Shown: in pieces, positions 40,620 to 49,467 of the stretch
Numbering within the stretch: the stretch's first letter is position 1
Layout of the letters: the number at the start of each line of letters is the position of its first letter
NCBI GenBank assembly: GCA_026706385.1
Contig: JAPOYV010000111.1
Span: 25,645-89,644, forward strand
Direction: 5' to 3'
Length of the DNA stretch: 64,000 nt
Origin: Gammaproteobacteria bacterium
Lineage (GTDB): Bacteria > Pseudomonadota > Gammaproteobacteria > Pseudomonadales > Azotimanducaceae
Made by a program: the position numbers and the translations under genes
The notes under the pieces: generated by a model
What the model was told of the DNA's origin: nothing
The model's database searches: none
What the model saw: only the letters and a program-made list of their open reading frames with translations

Positions 40620-41602
40620 GCCCCCCGCAAACGAACGAACCGATCGTGGCGGTCAAGGGCCTCACCAAGCACTTCGAGATCGGTCGTGGTCAGGTCGTGC
40701 ACGCCGTCGACGACGTCTCGCTCGACATCGCGCGGCGGGAGATCGTCGGCCTGGTCGGCGAGAGCGGTTCGGGGAAGTCGACGCTCGGCAAGACGGCGCT
40801 AGGTCTGCACGACAAGACCGCGGGCGAGGTTGTCTTCAACGGCGAGTCGTTGCCGGCTAAGTACACGCCGGGTGACTTCCAGCGCTACGCCCAGTCCATG
40901 CAGATGATCTTCCAGGATCCGTATTCGTCGCTGAATCCGCGCATGACGGTGGGCGAGATCGTCGGCGAAGGCCTTCGCCTGCACAGCAGCTTGTCGCGCA
41001 CCGACATCCGCGACACGGTCGCCGACTGGCTGCGCCGCGTCGGTCTGAATCCGGATCACATGTCGCGCTATCCGCACGAATTCTCCGGCGGGCAGCGCCA
41101 GCGCATCGGCATCGCCCGGGCGCTGGTTCTCGAGCCCGAGTTCGTGGTCTGCGACGAGCCCATCTCGGCGCTGGACGTCTCGGTCCAGGCGCAGGTCGTC
41201 AACCTTCTCGACGAACTGAAGGAGTCGTTGGGACTGACGCTGCTCTTCATCGCCCACGACCTGTCCATGGTCCGCTACGTCTCGGACCGCATGGCGGTGA
41301 TGTACCTCGGGTCGCTCGTCGAACTGGGTCCCGCGAACCGGGTCTTCTTCGAACCCAAGCACCCCTACACGGAACTCTTGATCGGCTCCAACCCCGAGCC
41401 GGATCCGGTCAGCGAGCGATCGCGCGACTCCACGGCGATCCGCGGTGAAATCCCGTCACCGGTGAACGTGCCATCGGGATGCCGATTCGCCAACCGCTGC
41501 CCAAAGGTGATGGACGTGTGCCGCGACTTGACGCCGGAGCTGATTCCGGTCGTCGATGCCGGCCATGCCGACCGGCAGGTGGCCTGCCACCTCTACGGCT
41601 AG
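40616..41602 (+). CDS. Peptide ABC transporter ATPase (OppF/DppF-like)
   Basis: 328 aa. Start ATG 40616 overlaps the stop of the OppD-like gene. Walker A GESGSGKSTL, Q-loop MIFQDPYSSLNPRMTVGE, signature FSGGQRQRIGIARAL and Walker B FVVCDEPISALDVS are all intact. The C-terminal extension has the Cys motif CRFANRCPKVMDVC. It pairs with the OppD-like ATPase to drive import. It is the last gene of the transporter operon; a promoter for the toxin-antitoxin pair follows. Confidence 0.95.
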   Translation: MSPPQTNEPIVAVKGLTKHFEIGRGQVVHAVDDVSLDIARREIVGLVGESGSGKSTLGKTALGLHDKTAGEVVFNGESLPAKYTPGDFQRYAQSMQMIFQDPYSSLNPRMTVGEIVGEGLRLHSSLSRTDIRDTVADWLRRVGLNPDHMSRYPHEFSGGQRQRIGIARALVLEPEFVVCDEPISALDVSVQAQVVNLLDELKESLGLTLLFIAHDLSMVRYVSDRMAVMYLGSLVELGPANRVFFEPKHPYTELLIGSNPEPDPVSERSRDSTAIRGEIPSPVNVPSGCRFANRCPKVMDVCRDLTPELIPVVDAGHADRQVACHLYG

Positions 41603-41617
41603 CGCTCCCGGTCCACG

Positions 41618-41646
41618 TTGATTTCTCGCCGATTGACGCTTATTCT
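41618..41646 (+). promoter_or_regulatory. Candidate promoter of the Xre/RES module
   Basis: TTGATT (41618-41623), a 17-nt spacer and TATTCT (41641-41646), each 4 of 6 to the sigma-70 consensus, precede the antitoxin gene by about 32 nt. The spacing is ideal and the region is less GC-rich than the flanks. Confidence 0.4.
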
Positions 41647-41677
41647 GCGATCGTTTGACGAAGTGTGAGGACTGGAT

Positions 41678-42151
41678 GTGGCAATGCAGGAGTTTGTCCA
41701 GGGCTACGTCGATCCCGCTCAGTCCGTTGGCCAGGCTAGGCGCTTCGCGCGGCTAATGGCCTTGGAGGTCGGGCCAGAGTTTGACGACATCGCGTTGGCA
41801 GCGTGGGTGGCAAATGGTCTGCCGACATCCGTTGTTGCCGCTCTATGCAGTGCACTGGGGCGTGCCAACATAATCGGACCGGTGGTTCCCGAGGCCACCT
41901 ACCGGCGGCTCAACAAGGCCGGCAGGCCACTGCCGCGCGAACACAGCGAACGCATCTACGAAGTTGCCCGGGTGATCGACACCGTGGCAAGCGCGTTCCA
42001 CGGCGACGCGGCGGCCGTCACCCGGTTCCTCGACACGCCGCATCCACTTCTGCGCGGTCAGGCGCCTTTTGACCTTGCGCGCTCGTCCTCGGCCGGCGCG
42101 GATGCCGTACTCAATCTTGTCCACCGAGCGCAGGCCGGCGTCGCAGTGTAG
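41678..42151 (+). CDS. Xre/MbcA/ParS-family antitoxin
   Basis: 157 aa. I use the GTG at 41678 (GAGG 7 nt upstream); an ATG at 41684 is the alternative. The N-terminal two thirds look like the Xre-like helical DNA-binding region of MbcA/ParS antitoxins (ARRFARLMALEVGPEFDD, then EATYRRLNKAGRPL). The C-terminal domain (AVTRFLDTPHPLLRGQAPFDLARSSSAGADAVL) is the toxin-binding MbcA/ParS domain that plugs the RES active site. Such antitoxins usually repress their own promoter. The toxin gene follows directly. Confidence 0.9.
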   Translation: MAMQEFVQGYVDPAQSVGQARRFARLMALEVGPEFDDIALAAWVANGLPTSVVAALCSALGRANIIGPVVPEATYRRLNKAGRPLPREHSERIYEVARVIDTVASAFHGDAAAVTRFLDTPHPLLRGQAPFDLARSSSAGADAVLNLVHRAQAGVAV

Positions 42152-42155
42152 GCGC

Positions 42156-42635
42156 ATGCGCGCGTTCAACGAGCACTTCGTCGCCTGGCGCATCGGTGAC
42201 CCGTCCGGGGTTTACCCGATCTACAGCGCCGAGGGAGCGAGGCTAGTGGAGGCGCGGTGGCACGAGAAAGGCGATAGTGTGATCTATGCCTCGGAGCACT
42301 ATTCGACGGCCATGCTCGAGAAGTTAGCGCATTGGAACGGAATGCCGCCAAGCAACCAGCACTACATCGAGATCACTGTTCCCGCCGGTGTCACCTACGA
42401 GATGGTCACGCCGGATCATTTGCCGGATTGGCATCGTCGGGACGGCCACGCGGCGCGCGCGTTCGGGCACCAGTGGTACACCGAGGGACGCAGCGCCGTG
42501 CTCCTTGTCCCCTCGGTGGTGGCGCGAATGGAGCGCAACGTCGTAATCAATGCTGCCCACGAGGAGTTCGGTCGCATCAAGGTGGGTCTTGAAACGCCGG
42601 TGTTGTGGGACGAGCGCTTGTTCGGAAAAACGTAG
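42156..42635 (+). CDS. RES-domain toxin (NAD+-degrading family)
   Basis: 159 aa from ATG 42156, 4 nt after the antitoxin stop. The RES fold is named for conserved Arg, Glu and Ser. Here these are probably R12 in VAWRIGDP, E55 in TAMLEKLAHW and S120 in VLLVPSVV. The central pattern ARWHEKGDSVIYASEHYSTAMLEKL is classic for the family. Characterised members such as MbcT degrade NAD+ or modify targets with it, causing stasis or death unless bound by the partner antitoxin. It appears intact. Confidence 0.92.
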   Translation: MRAFNEHFVAWRIGDPSGVYPIYSAEGARLVEARWHEKGDSVIYASEHYSTAMLEKLAHWNGMPPSNQHYIEITVPAGVTYEMVTPDHLPDWHRRDGHAARAFGHQWYTEGRSAVLLVPSVVARMERNVVINAAHEEFGRIKVGLETPVLWDERLFGKT

Positions 42636-42790
42636 ACTCGGCTAGGTTGCGCACGGTAGGGCATTTGGCGGGTTCCGCATTGAATGGTGTAGGGTGGCAC
42701 CGAGTGCGACGTGGCCGCGCGGGAACGCGAGTAGGTTGTCAACAGAAAAAGGCGACATCTCAAGCACGCCGCCAGGTGACTGGGTAGTCC

Positions 42791-44398
42791 ATGGCCGATG
42801 ACATCGTAGACGTCCTGATCGTCGGGGCCGGCGCGTCCGGGGCCGCCGTTGCTTGGAGTCTCGCCGAGACCCGCATGCGAATCGTCTGCCTGGAACAGGG
42901 CGGCTGGATGAACCCGGCCGAATACCCGAGCAACGGCCGCGACTGGGAGATGCGCCAGTACAGCGAGTACCAGTTGAGCCCCAATCTGCGCAAACGTGCG
43001 GCCGACTATCCCATCAACGACGACGACTCGCCGATCGCCATCCTCAATTTCAACGCCGTCGGCGGCAGCACGATTCTGTATTCGGCGCACTTCCCGCGCT
43101 TCCATCCGTCGGACTTCCGGGTCGCCTCCCTCGACGGCGTTGCCGACGACTGGCCGATCGACTACTGGATGCTGGAGCCCTTTTTCGCGGAGAACGACCG
43201 CAACATCGGCGTCTCGGGTCTCGCGGGCGATCCCGCCATACCGTTCCACGAGCCGCCGCTGCCGCCCGTGCCGATGGGGCGCATGGGCGAGGCCATGGGG
43301 CGCGGCTTCAACAAGCTCGGCTGGCATTGGTGGCCGTCTGACACGGCCATCGTGACGCGCGACTACAACGGGCGTGGCCGGTGCCTGAATCTGGGACCGT
43401 GCAACGCCGGTTGCGCGCAGGGTGCCAAGAGCAGCGCCGACGTCACCTACTGGCCGATGGCGGAGCGCGCCGGCGTCGAACTGCGCACCAACTGCCGTGT
43501 GCGCGAGGTCACGGTCGACGGCCGCGACATGGCGACGGGCGTCACCTACTTCGACGCCGACGGTGTCGAGCGCCACCAGCGTGCCGAAGTGGTCATCGTG
43601 GCCTGCAACGGCGTCGGCACGCCGCGCCTGCTGCTGAATTCGACTTCCGCCCGCTTCCCCGACGGCCTTGCCAACCGCTCCGGGCTTGTCGGCAAGAACC
43701 TGATGCTCCACCCGTTCGGCCATGTGCGGGGCATCTTCCCCGAACCGCTCGCATCGCACTTCGGCCCGCAGGGCTCGTGCATTCTGAGCCAGGAGTTCTA
43801 CGAGACGGACTCAAGCCGCGGCTTCGTGCGCGGCTACGACCTCCAGGTCACGCGCGGCGCGCCCCCGGTAGCAGCCGCCCGCGCGGGCATCGCGAGCGGG
43901 ACGATTCCGTGGGGCGAGGACCATCATGCGGCCTTCGAGCGCACGTACGACCGCGACATCAATATCGGCGTGCTGTGTGAGGATCTGCCCGAGGAGCACA
44001 ACCGGGTCACCCTCGACCCCGAGCTGGCCGACTCGCACGGCATCCCGGCCCCGAAGGTCAGCTATAAGCTCTCCGAGAACAGCCGGCGGATGCTCGAGCA
44101 CGGCGTGGCCCGAGCCTCCGAGGCGATGATCGCGGCCGGCGCCACGACCGTGCATCCGTCGCCGTCGCCGATCCGGTACTGTGGCTGGCACCTCCTCGGC
44201 ACGGCGCGCATGGGCGACGACCCGGGACGATCCGTCGTCAACTCCTGGGGCCGCAGCCACGACGTGCGCAACCTGTTCATCGTGGACGGCAGCGTCTTCG
44301 TGACCTCCGGCGGCGTCAATCCCACGACGACGATCCAGGCTGTGGCCCTTTACATCGCCGACGCGATGAAGAAGAACCTGGCCAACCTGTTCGATTGA
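42791..44398 (+). CDS. GMC-family oxidoreductase (membrane-type/gluconate-dehydrogenase-like flavoprotein)
   Basis: 535 aa FAD enzyme. The dinucleotide motif G12-A-G-A-S-G17 is followed by AWSLAETRMRIVCLEQGG. The segment GGSTILYSAHFPRFHPSDF binds FAD. The C-terminus has GWHLLGTARMG (catalytic His region) and GGVNPTTTIQAVALYIAD (conserved Asn). The Cys-rich internal stretch NLGPCNAGCAQGAKSS is common in the GMC subgroup that works with a gluconate-dehydrogenase-3-like subunit. Such a subunit is encoded 18 nt downstream. No signal peptide is present. Substrate is probably an alcohol or sugar-like compound. Confidence 0.94.
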   Translation: MADDIVDVLIVGAGASGAAVAWSLAETRMRIVCLEQGGWMNPAEYPSNGRDWEMRQYSEYQLSPNLRKRAADYPINDDDSPIAILNFNAVGGSTILYSAHFPRFHPSDFRVASLDGVADDWPIDYWMLEPFFAENDRNIGVSGLAGDPAIPFHEPPLPPVPMGRMGEAMGRGFNKLGWHWWPSDTAIVTRDYNGRGRCLNLGPCNAGCAQGAKSSADVTYWPMAERAGVELRTNCRVREVTVDGRDMATGVTYFDADGVERHQRAEVVIVACNGVGTPRLLLNSTSARFPDGLANRSGLVGKNLMLHPFGHVRGIFPEPLASHFGPQGSCILSQEFYETDSSRGFVRGYDLQVTRGAPPVAAARAGIASGTIPWGEDHHAAFERTYDRDINIGVLCEDLPEEHNRVTLDPELADSHGIPAPKVSYKLSENSRRMLEHGVARASEAMIAAGATTVHPSPSPIRYCGWHLLGTARMGDDPGRSVVNSWGRSHDVRNLFIVDGSVFVTSGGVNPTTTIQAVALYIADAMKKNLANLFD

Positions 44399-44416
44399 CT
44401 GCAGGGAGGATCCAAG

Positions 44417-44890
44417 ATGTCGGCTGACGTGATTGGCTCGGACAGACCGCTGACCGCGACGCAGCGCGCGCTGTTCGAAGTGGTGGTGGACATGATCGTC
44501 CCCGCGAGCGCGGATGGCACGAAGCCAAGTGCGGCCGAGGTGGGCGTGCTCGATTTCATCGCCGAGCGCCAGCCGGGTGACCTGCCCGCGATCGTCCGGG
44601 ACATCGACAGGCTCGATGCGGCCGCACGCGAACGCCATGGCGCGGGATTCGCCGGGATCGATGCGGCGTCGAGACGAGCCTTGGTCGAAGACATGCGCGC
44701 GGACGATGCGGCCTTCCTGCGCAATCTCGCGATGCACACGGTCACCTGCTACTACCAGGACGACCGCGTCCTCACCGCGATCGGTCTTGAGGCGCGCCCG
44801 CCCTTTCCGAAAGGCTACGAAGTGGTCGCCGGAGACACCGGCCTCCTCGAGCCGGTCAGACGCCGCGGGAGCATTGTCCGGGACGCCTAA
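44417..44890 (+). CDS. Gluconate 2-dehydrogenase subunit 3-like protein
   Basis: 157 aa helical protein. The segment LTATQRALFEVVVDMIVPAS is the family's N-terminal helix, here without the twin-arginine or Sec signal that most homologues carry. The end, RPPFPKGYEVVAGDTGLLEPVRRRGSIVR, also fits. It accompanies the GMC flavoprotein and in other species helps fold or deliver it. Lack of an export signal on both subunits suggests a cytoplasmic complex; no cytochrome c subunit is encoded here. GGAGG lies upstream of the ATG. Confidence 0.88.
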   Translation: MSADVIGSDRPLTATQRALFEVVVDMIVPASADGTKPSAAEVGVLDFIAERQPGDLPAIVRDIDRLDAAARERHGAGFAGIDAASRRALVEDMRADDAAFLRNLAMHTVTCYYQDDRVLTAIGLEARPPFPKGYEVVAGDTGLLEPVRRRGSIVRDA

Positions 44891-44912
44891 GCACGCGCCC
44901 GACCGCCTCCGC

Positions 44913-45467
44913 TCAATCGTCCCTCGGAAACGCCAGCGCTTTCCGGACAAGACGCAGGATCGACTCCTCCCGGGTGACGGTTTCGACATCTGCGAGCGGG
45001 ACCCAGGCCAACGCCAGCGACTCGGCCGTGGTCTTGAACGCCTCCGATGCCTCGACCTGCAAAAGGAACCGCACGTCGTAGTGGAAGTGGCGGGGATCGC
45101 CGCCGCGCGCAGGGATGGCGTGGATGTCGAGGTCCAGGGGCAAGGTGCAGCACGGTCGGACGGCGAGGCCCGATTCCTCGGTCGCCTCGCGACGGGCGAC
45201 CGCCAGCGGATCGGTCTCCCCGTCCGCGTGGCCACCGAGTTGCAGCCACCGGCCGAGCTTGGCGTGATGGGTCATCAACATTGCCGTGCCAGCGAGGTTC
45301 AGCACCACGGCCGACCCCGTGACGTGGCCGTCGTCGAAGCAGTCGCGCTCGAAGCAGCGCGGCTGGCGAGCGACGAGGCGTTCGAAACGCGTGATGGTTG
45401 CCGTGGACTCCTCGGGGTGCCGCCGACGGTACTGGGCCAACACGTCGATGAGTTTGTTTCGATGCAT
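44913..45467 (-). CDS. Nudix hydrolase
   Basis: 184 aa. The Nudix box region is G78-G-H-A-D-G-E-T-D-P-L-A-V-A-R-R-E-A-T-E-E-S-G-L, close to Gx5Ex7REUxEExGU but with Thr where the first Glu usually falls and Glu one position earlier. The catalytic REATEESGL part is intact. Nudix enzymes hydrolyse nucleoside diphosphates linked to another group. It lies on the opposite strand between the GMC subunit and the ABM gene. No specific substrate is suggested. Confidence 0.9.
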   Translation of the reverse strand: MHRNKLIDVLAQYRRRHPEESTATITRFERLVARQPRCFERDCFDDGHVTGSAVVLNLAGTAMLMTHHAKLGRWLQLGGHADGETDPLAVARREATEESGLAVRPCCTLPLDLDIHAIPARGGDPRHFHYDVRFLLQVEASEAFKTTAESLALAWVPLADVETVTREESILRLVRKALAFPRDD

Positions 45468-45515
45468 GGCGCCCGCTATGCTGCCGCGCTGGAATCAAGA
45501 GTCCAAGGACTGAAG

Positions 45516-45797
45516 ATGATCGCGCTACTCGCCCGCCTCAACGTCGCCGAAGGCAAGGAGGCGGAGTTCGAAACCGTCATGCTCGAACTCGCTGCCCAGG
45601 TACGTTCCAACGAACCCGGCAATCAGCTCTATACGCTGGTCAAGGACGACCAAGGTTACGCCGTCATGGAACTCTACGATGACGACGAAGCCCTACGCGC
45701 TCACGGTGCGAGCGACCACTTCCGGGCGGCGGGGGCGAAGTTCCGCGGGCTGATGGCGGGACCGCCGGATCTGCAGCGGTTCGAGGTCGTCGGGTAG
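45516..45797 (+). CDS. ABM-domain monooxygenase-like protein
   Basis: 93 aa, one ferredoxin-like antibiotic-biosynthesis-monooxygenase (ABM) domain: ALLARLNVAEGKEAEFETVM, then QLYTLVKDDQGYAVMELYDDDEALRAHGASDHFR. ATG 45516 has AAGGA 7 nt upstream. Homologues are quinol or polyketide monooxygenases or LsrG-like proteins; many are uncharacterised. It is convergent with msrA, with a 16-nt gap. Confidence 0.87.
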   Translation: MIALLARLNVAEGKEAEFETVMLELAAQVRSNEPGNQLYTLVKDDQGYAVMELYDDDEALRAHGASDHFRAAGAKFRGLMAGPPDLQRFEVVG

Positions 45798-45813
45798 TCG
45801 ACCTTCCCGACGG

Positions 45814-46470
45814 CTACCCGCCGTATTCGACCAGCGGCTCAACCGCGCAACCGACGCCCGTTCCACCGAGTCCGCAATACCCGTTCGGCACTTTGGCGAG
45901 GTACTGCTGGTGGTAGTGCTCGGCATAGTAGAAGGGCGGTGCGTCGACGATCTCGGTAGTGATCGCGCCGTAGCCGGCCGCCGTCAGGGCGTCCTGGTAG
46001 GCCTCTTTCGAGGCTAGCGCCAGCTCGCGCTGGCGATCGTCGTAGACGTACAGCCCGGAACGGTACTGCGTGCCGAGATCGTTGCCTTGGCGCATGCCCT
46101 GGGTTGGATCATGTCCTTCCCAGAACACCTTGAGGAGATCCGCGTAGCCGACAGTCTCGGGATCGAAGACCGCAAGTACGACCTCGTTGTGCCCGGTCAT
46201 GCCGGAGCACACTTCGTAGTAGTCCGGGTTCTTCGTGAGACCGCCCGCGTACCCGACCATGGTCGTGATCACGCCCCGCGTTTCCCAGAGCATGCGCTCG
46301 GCGCCCCAGAAGCAGCCCATTCCCGCGAGGAACTGCTCGCTGCCGGCGGGGAACGGCGGCTTGAGCGGCGCGCCGTTGACGAAATGCCGGGGTGGAACCG
46401 GTACGGAGACGTCGCGTCCAGGTAGGGCTTCGTCTTCGTTTGGCAGCCGCAGTTTGTGGATCAGACCCAT
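45814..46470 (-). CDS. msrA: Peptide methionine-S-sulfoxide reductase
   Basis: 218 aa from the ATG at 46470, which matches the E. coli MsrA N-terminus ([18 protein letters not shown]); an ATG at 46515 gives a non-conserved extension. The catalytic C53 is in [10 protein letters not shown]. The core is [23 protein letters not shown], and the recycling cysteines are in [12 protein letters not shown]. It repairs S-form methionine sulfoxide in the cytoplasm using thioredoxin. There is no MsrB domain. It is divergent from the Sel1/TPR lipoprotein gene. Confidence 0.97.
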   Translation of the reverse strand: MGLIHKLRLPNEDEALPGRDVSVPVPPRHFVNGAPLKPPFPAGSEQFLAGMGCFWGAERMLWETRGVITTMVGYAGGLTKNPDYYEVCSGMTGHNEVVLAVFDPETVGYADLLKVFWEGHDPTQGMRQGNDLGTQYRSGLYVYDDRQRELALASKEAYQDALTAAGYGAITTEIVDAPPFYYAEHYHQQYLAKVPNGYCGLGGTGVGCAVEPLVEYGG

Positions 46471-46585
46471 CGGAGAAGAGGCCGTGTTGGTGATAGGTGT
46501 GGAAGCATAACGCAACGTCGCCGTGGGCGTCCGCTCGCACGCGTCGCGGCACCGTGCACCACGACAATGGGCTAAACTCGGTAGG

Positions 46586-48364
46586 ATGAAACGTCACTTT
46601 GGCCGCCAGGCCATGTTCCCACGTGGTCGCGCGCTCCGAGGCCTAGGCGCGGCCGCGTTGATTGGGCTACTTGGCGCGTTGCTGACGGGTTGCGCGATGC
46701 GGGCATCGGTGCCGGCGTCCTATGAGGACCTCGTCGCCCAGGGCGCCGAGGCGCCGGTGGACGTCGCGGCGTTGCGCCGGGCGTTCCTCGCCCGCTCCGA
46801 CTTCGATGAGCGTCTGCGGGAACTTCTGGCACTTGAGGCCCAGGTGCTTGCGGCCATTGACGAGCGCCCGCTGCGGCTCGGCGCGGTGGGCTCGGCGATT
46901 CTCGACCTCTACTACGGCAGCCTGGCGGGCCACCAGGCGCTAGCACGGTTCTACGCCTTCGTCGACTCGACCGAGCAGGCCGCGTACCACGAGCGCTGGA
47001 TCGCGGCAATTCAGGCCGATATCGAGTACGCGGGGGACGGTTCGCCCCAGGCGCCTTATCCGGTCCTGTTTGCCAATCAAGCCAAAGCCTACCTGTTCGC
47101 TCGTGGGCTGAGCGCGGTCGGCACCACGTATGAGCAGACGGAGTCCTATCCGTTGATGCTGCGCGCGGCGGCCCGGCCGGATGCAGGACGCATCGAGCTT
47201 GTGCAGTTCGATCTCAGCGACACCTATCGGGCCTACGAGGCCGCGGTTCGGGAGGACCAGTCCACCGTGCTGCCGGTGGCCGGCTTGCCCGCGACGTGCG
47301 GCGACATCGGCATCTGCGAGGCGTTCAACACCTATGCGTTCGTCCACCTCCTCGGTCGCGGCGAGGATTCTGCGGCCCAGGTGCTGATCGGGCGAACCCT
47401 GATGGGCGTACCCGGGGGGGAACGTCTTGAAGAGGCGGCGAAATGGCTCCTGGAGGCCGCAGAAGCGGGAAACGCGGTCGCCAACCTGTCGCTGGCAGAG
47501 CTCTGCCTGATAATGGCCTACAGCAGTACCACGCCGTCGTCGGCGCAACTGTGGCTCGAGCGGGCGGAACGTCGTTTTTCGCTGGCGGTCGCCGCCGGTT
47601 TCGACGGTGCCATGGTGCACTTGGGGCGGCTTTACCTGCGCGGCGAATACGGCAACGACAAGCGCCCAGCGGGTGTCGGTCTGCTGGAACGGGCGGCTCG
47701 ACTGGACAATGTCGATGCGTTGCAGAACCTGGCCGTACTGCATACCGAAGGCGCTTTCGTCGACCGGGACTTCGAAGCCGCAGAGGCGTACTACCTGCGC
47801 GCGGCCGAGGTCGACGAAGCGGTAAGGATCGTCTACGCGCGGTTCCTACTGCAGCCCGGCTACGGCCGATCGTTCAATGACCGCGCCTACGGCTGGGTAC
47901 GGGATGCGGCGAAGGCCAAGGATCCGCACGGCATGTTGTTGTTGGCGCAGCTCTATCACACGGGCTCGCACGTGGATCAGAGCACGCGCCGCGCCCGATC
48001 CTGGTTCAAGAAAGCGGTCAGGGTTGCGCCGGACGATCCCTTCGTCGTGAACCAGGCGGCCTGGACGCTGACGGTGACCCGGCTCCCGAGGCTCAGGGAT
48101 CCGCGTTACGCGGTCAGGATCATGGACCGCGTGATGGCCGACGAAAACGGTCAGGCGCGCGAGGATCCGGCCTATCTTGACACTTGGGCGGCGGCGTACG
48201 CCGCGATCGGTAACTTCGAGCGGGCGATCACCATCCAGGAGGAGGCGATCGCCAAGGAGCAGGGGCGATCCGACCCCCGGGCGCGCGAAACCTTGCCAAT
48301 CCTGCTCGAGCATCTCGCCGCCTTTCGAGCCGGCGAACGCATCAGCGACGACGCGATTCCCTAG
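46586..48364 (+). CDS. Sel1/TPR-repeat lipoprotein
   Basis: About 592 aa from ATG 46586 (an alternative ATG at 46613 shortens the signal). Lipobox LTGC gives Cys36. Helical repeats follow, with Sel1-like units such as [43 protein letters not shown] and [21 protein letters not shown] in the region about 300-480. TPR-like pairs appear near the C-terminus ([22 protein letters not shown]). Sel1 proteins usually act as scaffolds for protein complexes in the envelope. It is not assigned to a named system. Confidence 0.8.
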   Translation: MKRHFGRQAMFPRGRALRGLGAAALIGLLGALLTGCAMRASVPASYEDLVAQGAEAPVDVAALRRAFLARSDFDERLRELLALEAQVLAAIDERPLRLGAVGSAILDLYYGSLAGHQALARFYAFVDSTEQAAYHERWIAAIQADIEYAGDGSPQAPYPVLFANQAKAYLFARGLSAVGTTYEQTESYPLMLRAAARPDAGRIELVQFDLSDTYRAYEAAVREDQSTVLPVAGLPATCGDIGICEAFNTYAFVHLLGRGEDSAAQVLIGRTLMGVPGGERLEEAAKWLLEAAEAGNAVANLSLAELCLIMAYSSTTPSSAQLWLERAERRFSLAVAAGFDGAMVHLGRLYLRGEYGNDKRPAGVGLLERAARLDNVDALQNLAVLHTEGAFVDRDFEAAEAYYLRAAEVDEAVRIVYARFLLQPGYGRSFNDRAYGWVRDAAKAKDPHGMLLLAQLYHTGSHVDQSTRRARSWFKKAVRVAPDDPFVVNQAAWTLTVTRLPRLRDPRYAVRIMDRVMADENGQAREDPAYLDTWAAAYAAIGNFERAITIQEEAIAKEQGRSDPRARETLPILLEHLAAFRAGERISDDAIP

Positions 48365-48411
48365 TTTGGGCGACGGCGGTTTCGGCTTAACGATTCACCC
48401 CGGGGCGTGCC

Positions 48412-49467
48412 GTGACAGCACACGTTGCGGATGACTGCGCGGACATCCTCGCGCGCGCCCGGCCGCTGATCGATGTCCGTGCGCCGGGCGAATTCGCCCG
48501 CGGCGCACTCCCGGAAGCCGTCAACCTGCCGCTCCTGAACGACGAGGAACGTGCCGCCGTCGGCACGACGTACAAGCGGCGTGGACGTGCGGCCGCGATC
48601 GAACTCGGGCACCGGCTGGTCTGCGGCGACGTGAAGCGAGTACGCGTCGAGGGCTGGTGCGCCTTTGTCGAGGCGCACCCCGATGCGGCGATCTACTGTG
48701 CCCGTGGGGGCTTGAGATCCGAGATCGCGCAGACCTGGCTTGCCGAGGCCGGATTACGCCAGGCGCGGGTCGCTGGCGGGTTCAAGGCGTTGCGCCGCCA
48801 TTGCCTCGACGTGCTGGAAGGCGTGGGCGAACGGCGGTTCGTGCTGGTGGGCGGGCGCACGGGGTCCGGCAAGACGTCGGTCTTGCAGAGCGCCCGCGCG
48901 TTCATCGACCTCGAGCGGCTGGCAAACCACCGCGGCTCCGCTTTCGGGGCGTTCCCAACACCGCAACCACCGCCGGTGGCGTTCGAGAACGCGACAGCCG
49001 TCGAACTCATGAGACTGCCGCCGGACGTACCGATCGTGCTCGAGGACGAGAGCCGCACCATCGGTCGCTTGGCGATTCCCGAGCGGCTTTACCAGGCGAT
49101 GCAGCGTGCGCCGATCGCCCTCATCGAGGCCGACGACGACACGCGGGCGCGGAACATCTACCGCGAGTACGTGCTCGAAGCGGAGCAGCCGCGCAGCCAC
49201 TTGGAAGCGTCTCTTGCGAGGATCGAGCGGCGCTTGGGCGGCGTCCGGTATACCGACATCAAGGCGCTCATGGGCCAGGCCTTCGACGCTGGCGCGCCCG
49301 CGTGGCCGCTGCACCGGCGCTGGATTGTCCGGCTGCTCAACGACTACTACGATCCGATGTACGACTATCAACTGGCAGGGAAGGCGGATCGAGTGTGCGT
49401 GCGGGGCAACCCGACTGAGATCGCGGCGGCGCTGCGCCAAGGAGGTGAATTGTGCGAGCGGCTTTGA
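48412..49467 (+). CDS. mnmH: tRNA 2-selenouridine synthase
   Basis: 351 aa. The N-terminal rhodanese domain holds the active cysteine C96 in YCARGGLRS. A P-loop domain follows with GRTGSGKT (148-155), then ELMRLPPDVPIVLEDESRTIGR, as in MnmH/SelU. It replaces 2-thiouridine sulfur with selenium in wobble uridines of some tRNAs, through a geranylated intermediate. Activity needs selenophosphate from SelD, which is not in the window. GTG start at 48412. Its 3' end overlaps the MDR dehydrogenase by 16 nt. Confidence 0.94.
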   Translation: MTAHVADDCADILARARPLIDVRAPGEFARGALPEAVNLPLLNDEERAAVGTTYKRRGRAAAIELGHRLVCGDVKRVRVEGWCAFVEAHPDAAIYCARGGLRSEIAQTWLAEAGLRQARVAGGFKALRRHCLDVLEGVGERRFVLVGGRTGSGKTSVLQSARAFIDLERLANHRGSAFGAFPTPQPPPVAFENATAVELMRLPPDVPIVLEDESRTIGRLAIPERLYQAMQRAPIALIEADDDTRARNIYREYVLEAEQPRSHLEASLARIERRLGGVRYTDIKALMGQAFDAGAPAWPLHRRWIVRLLNDYYDPMYDYQLAGKADRVCVRGNPTEIAAALRQGGELCERL

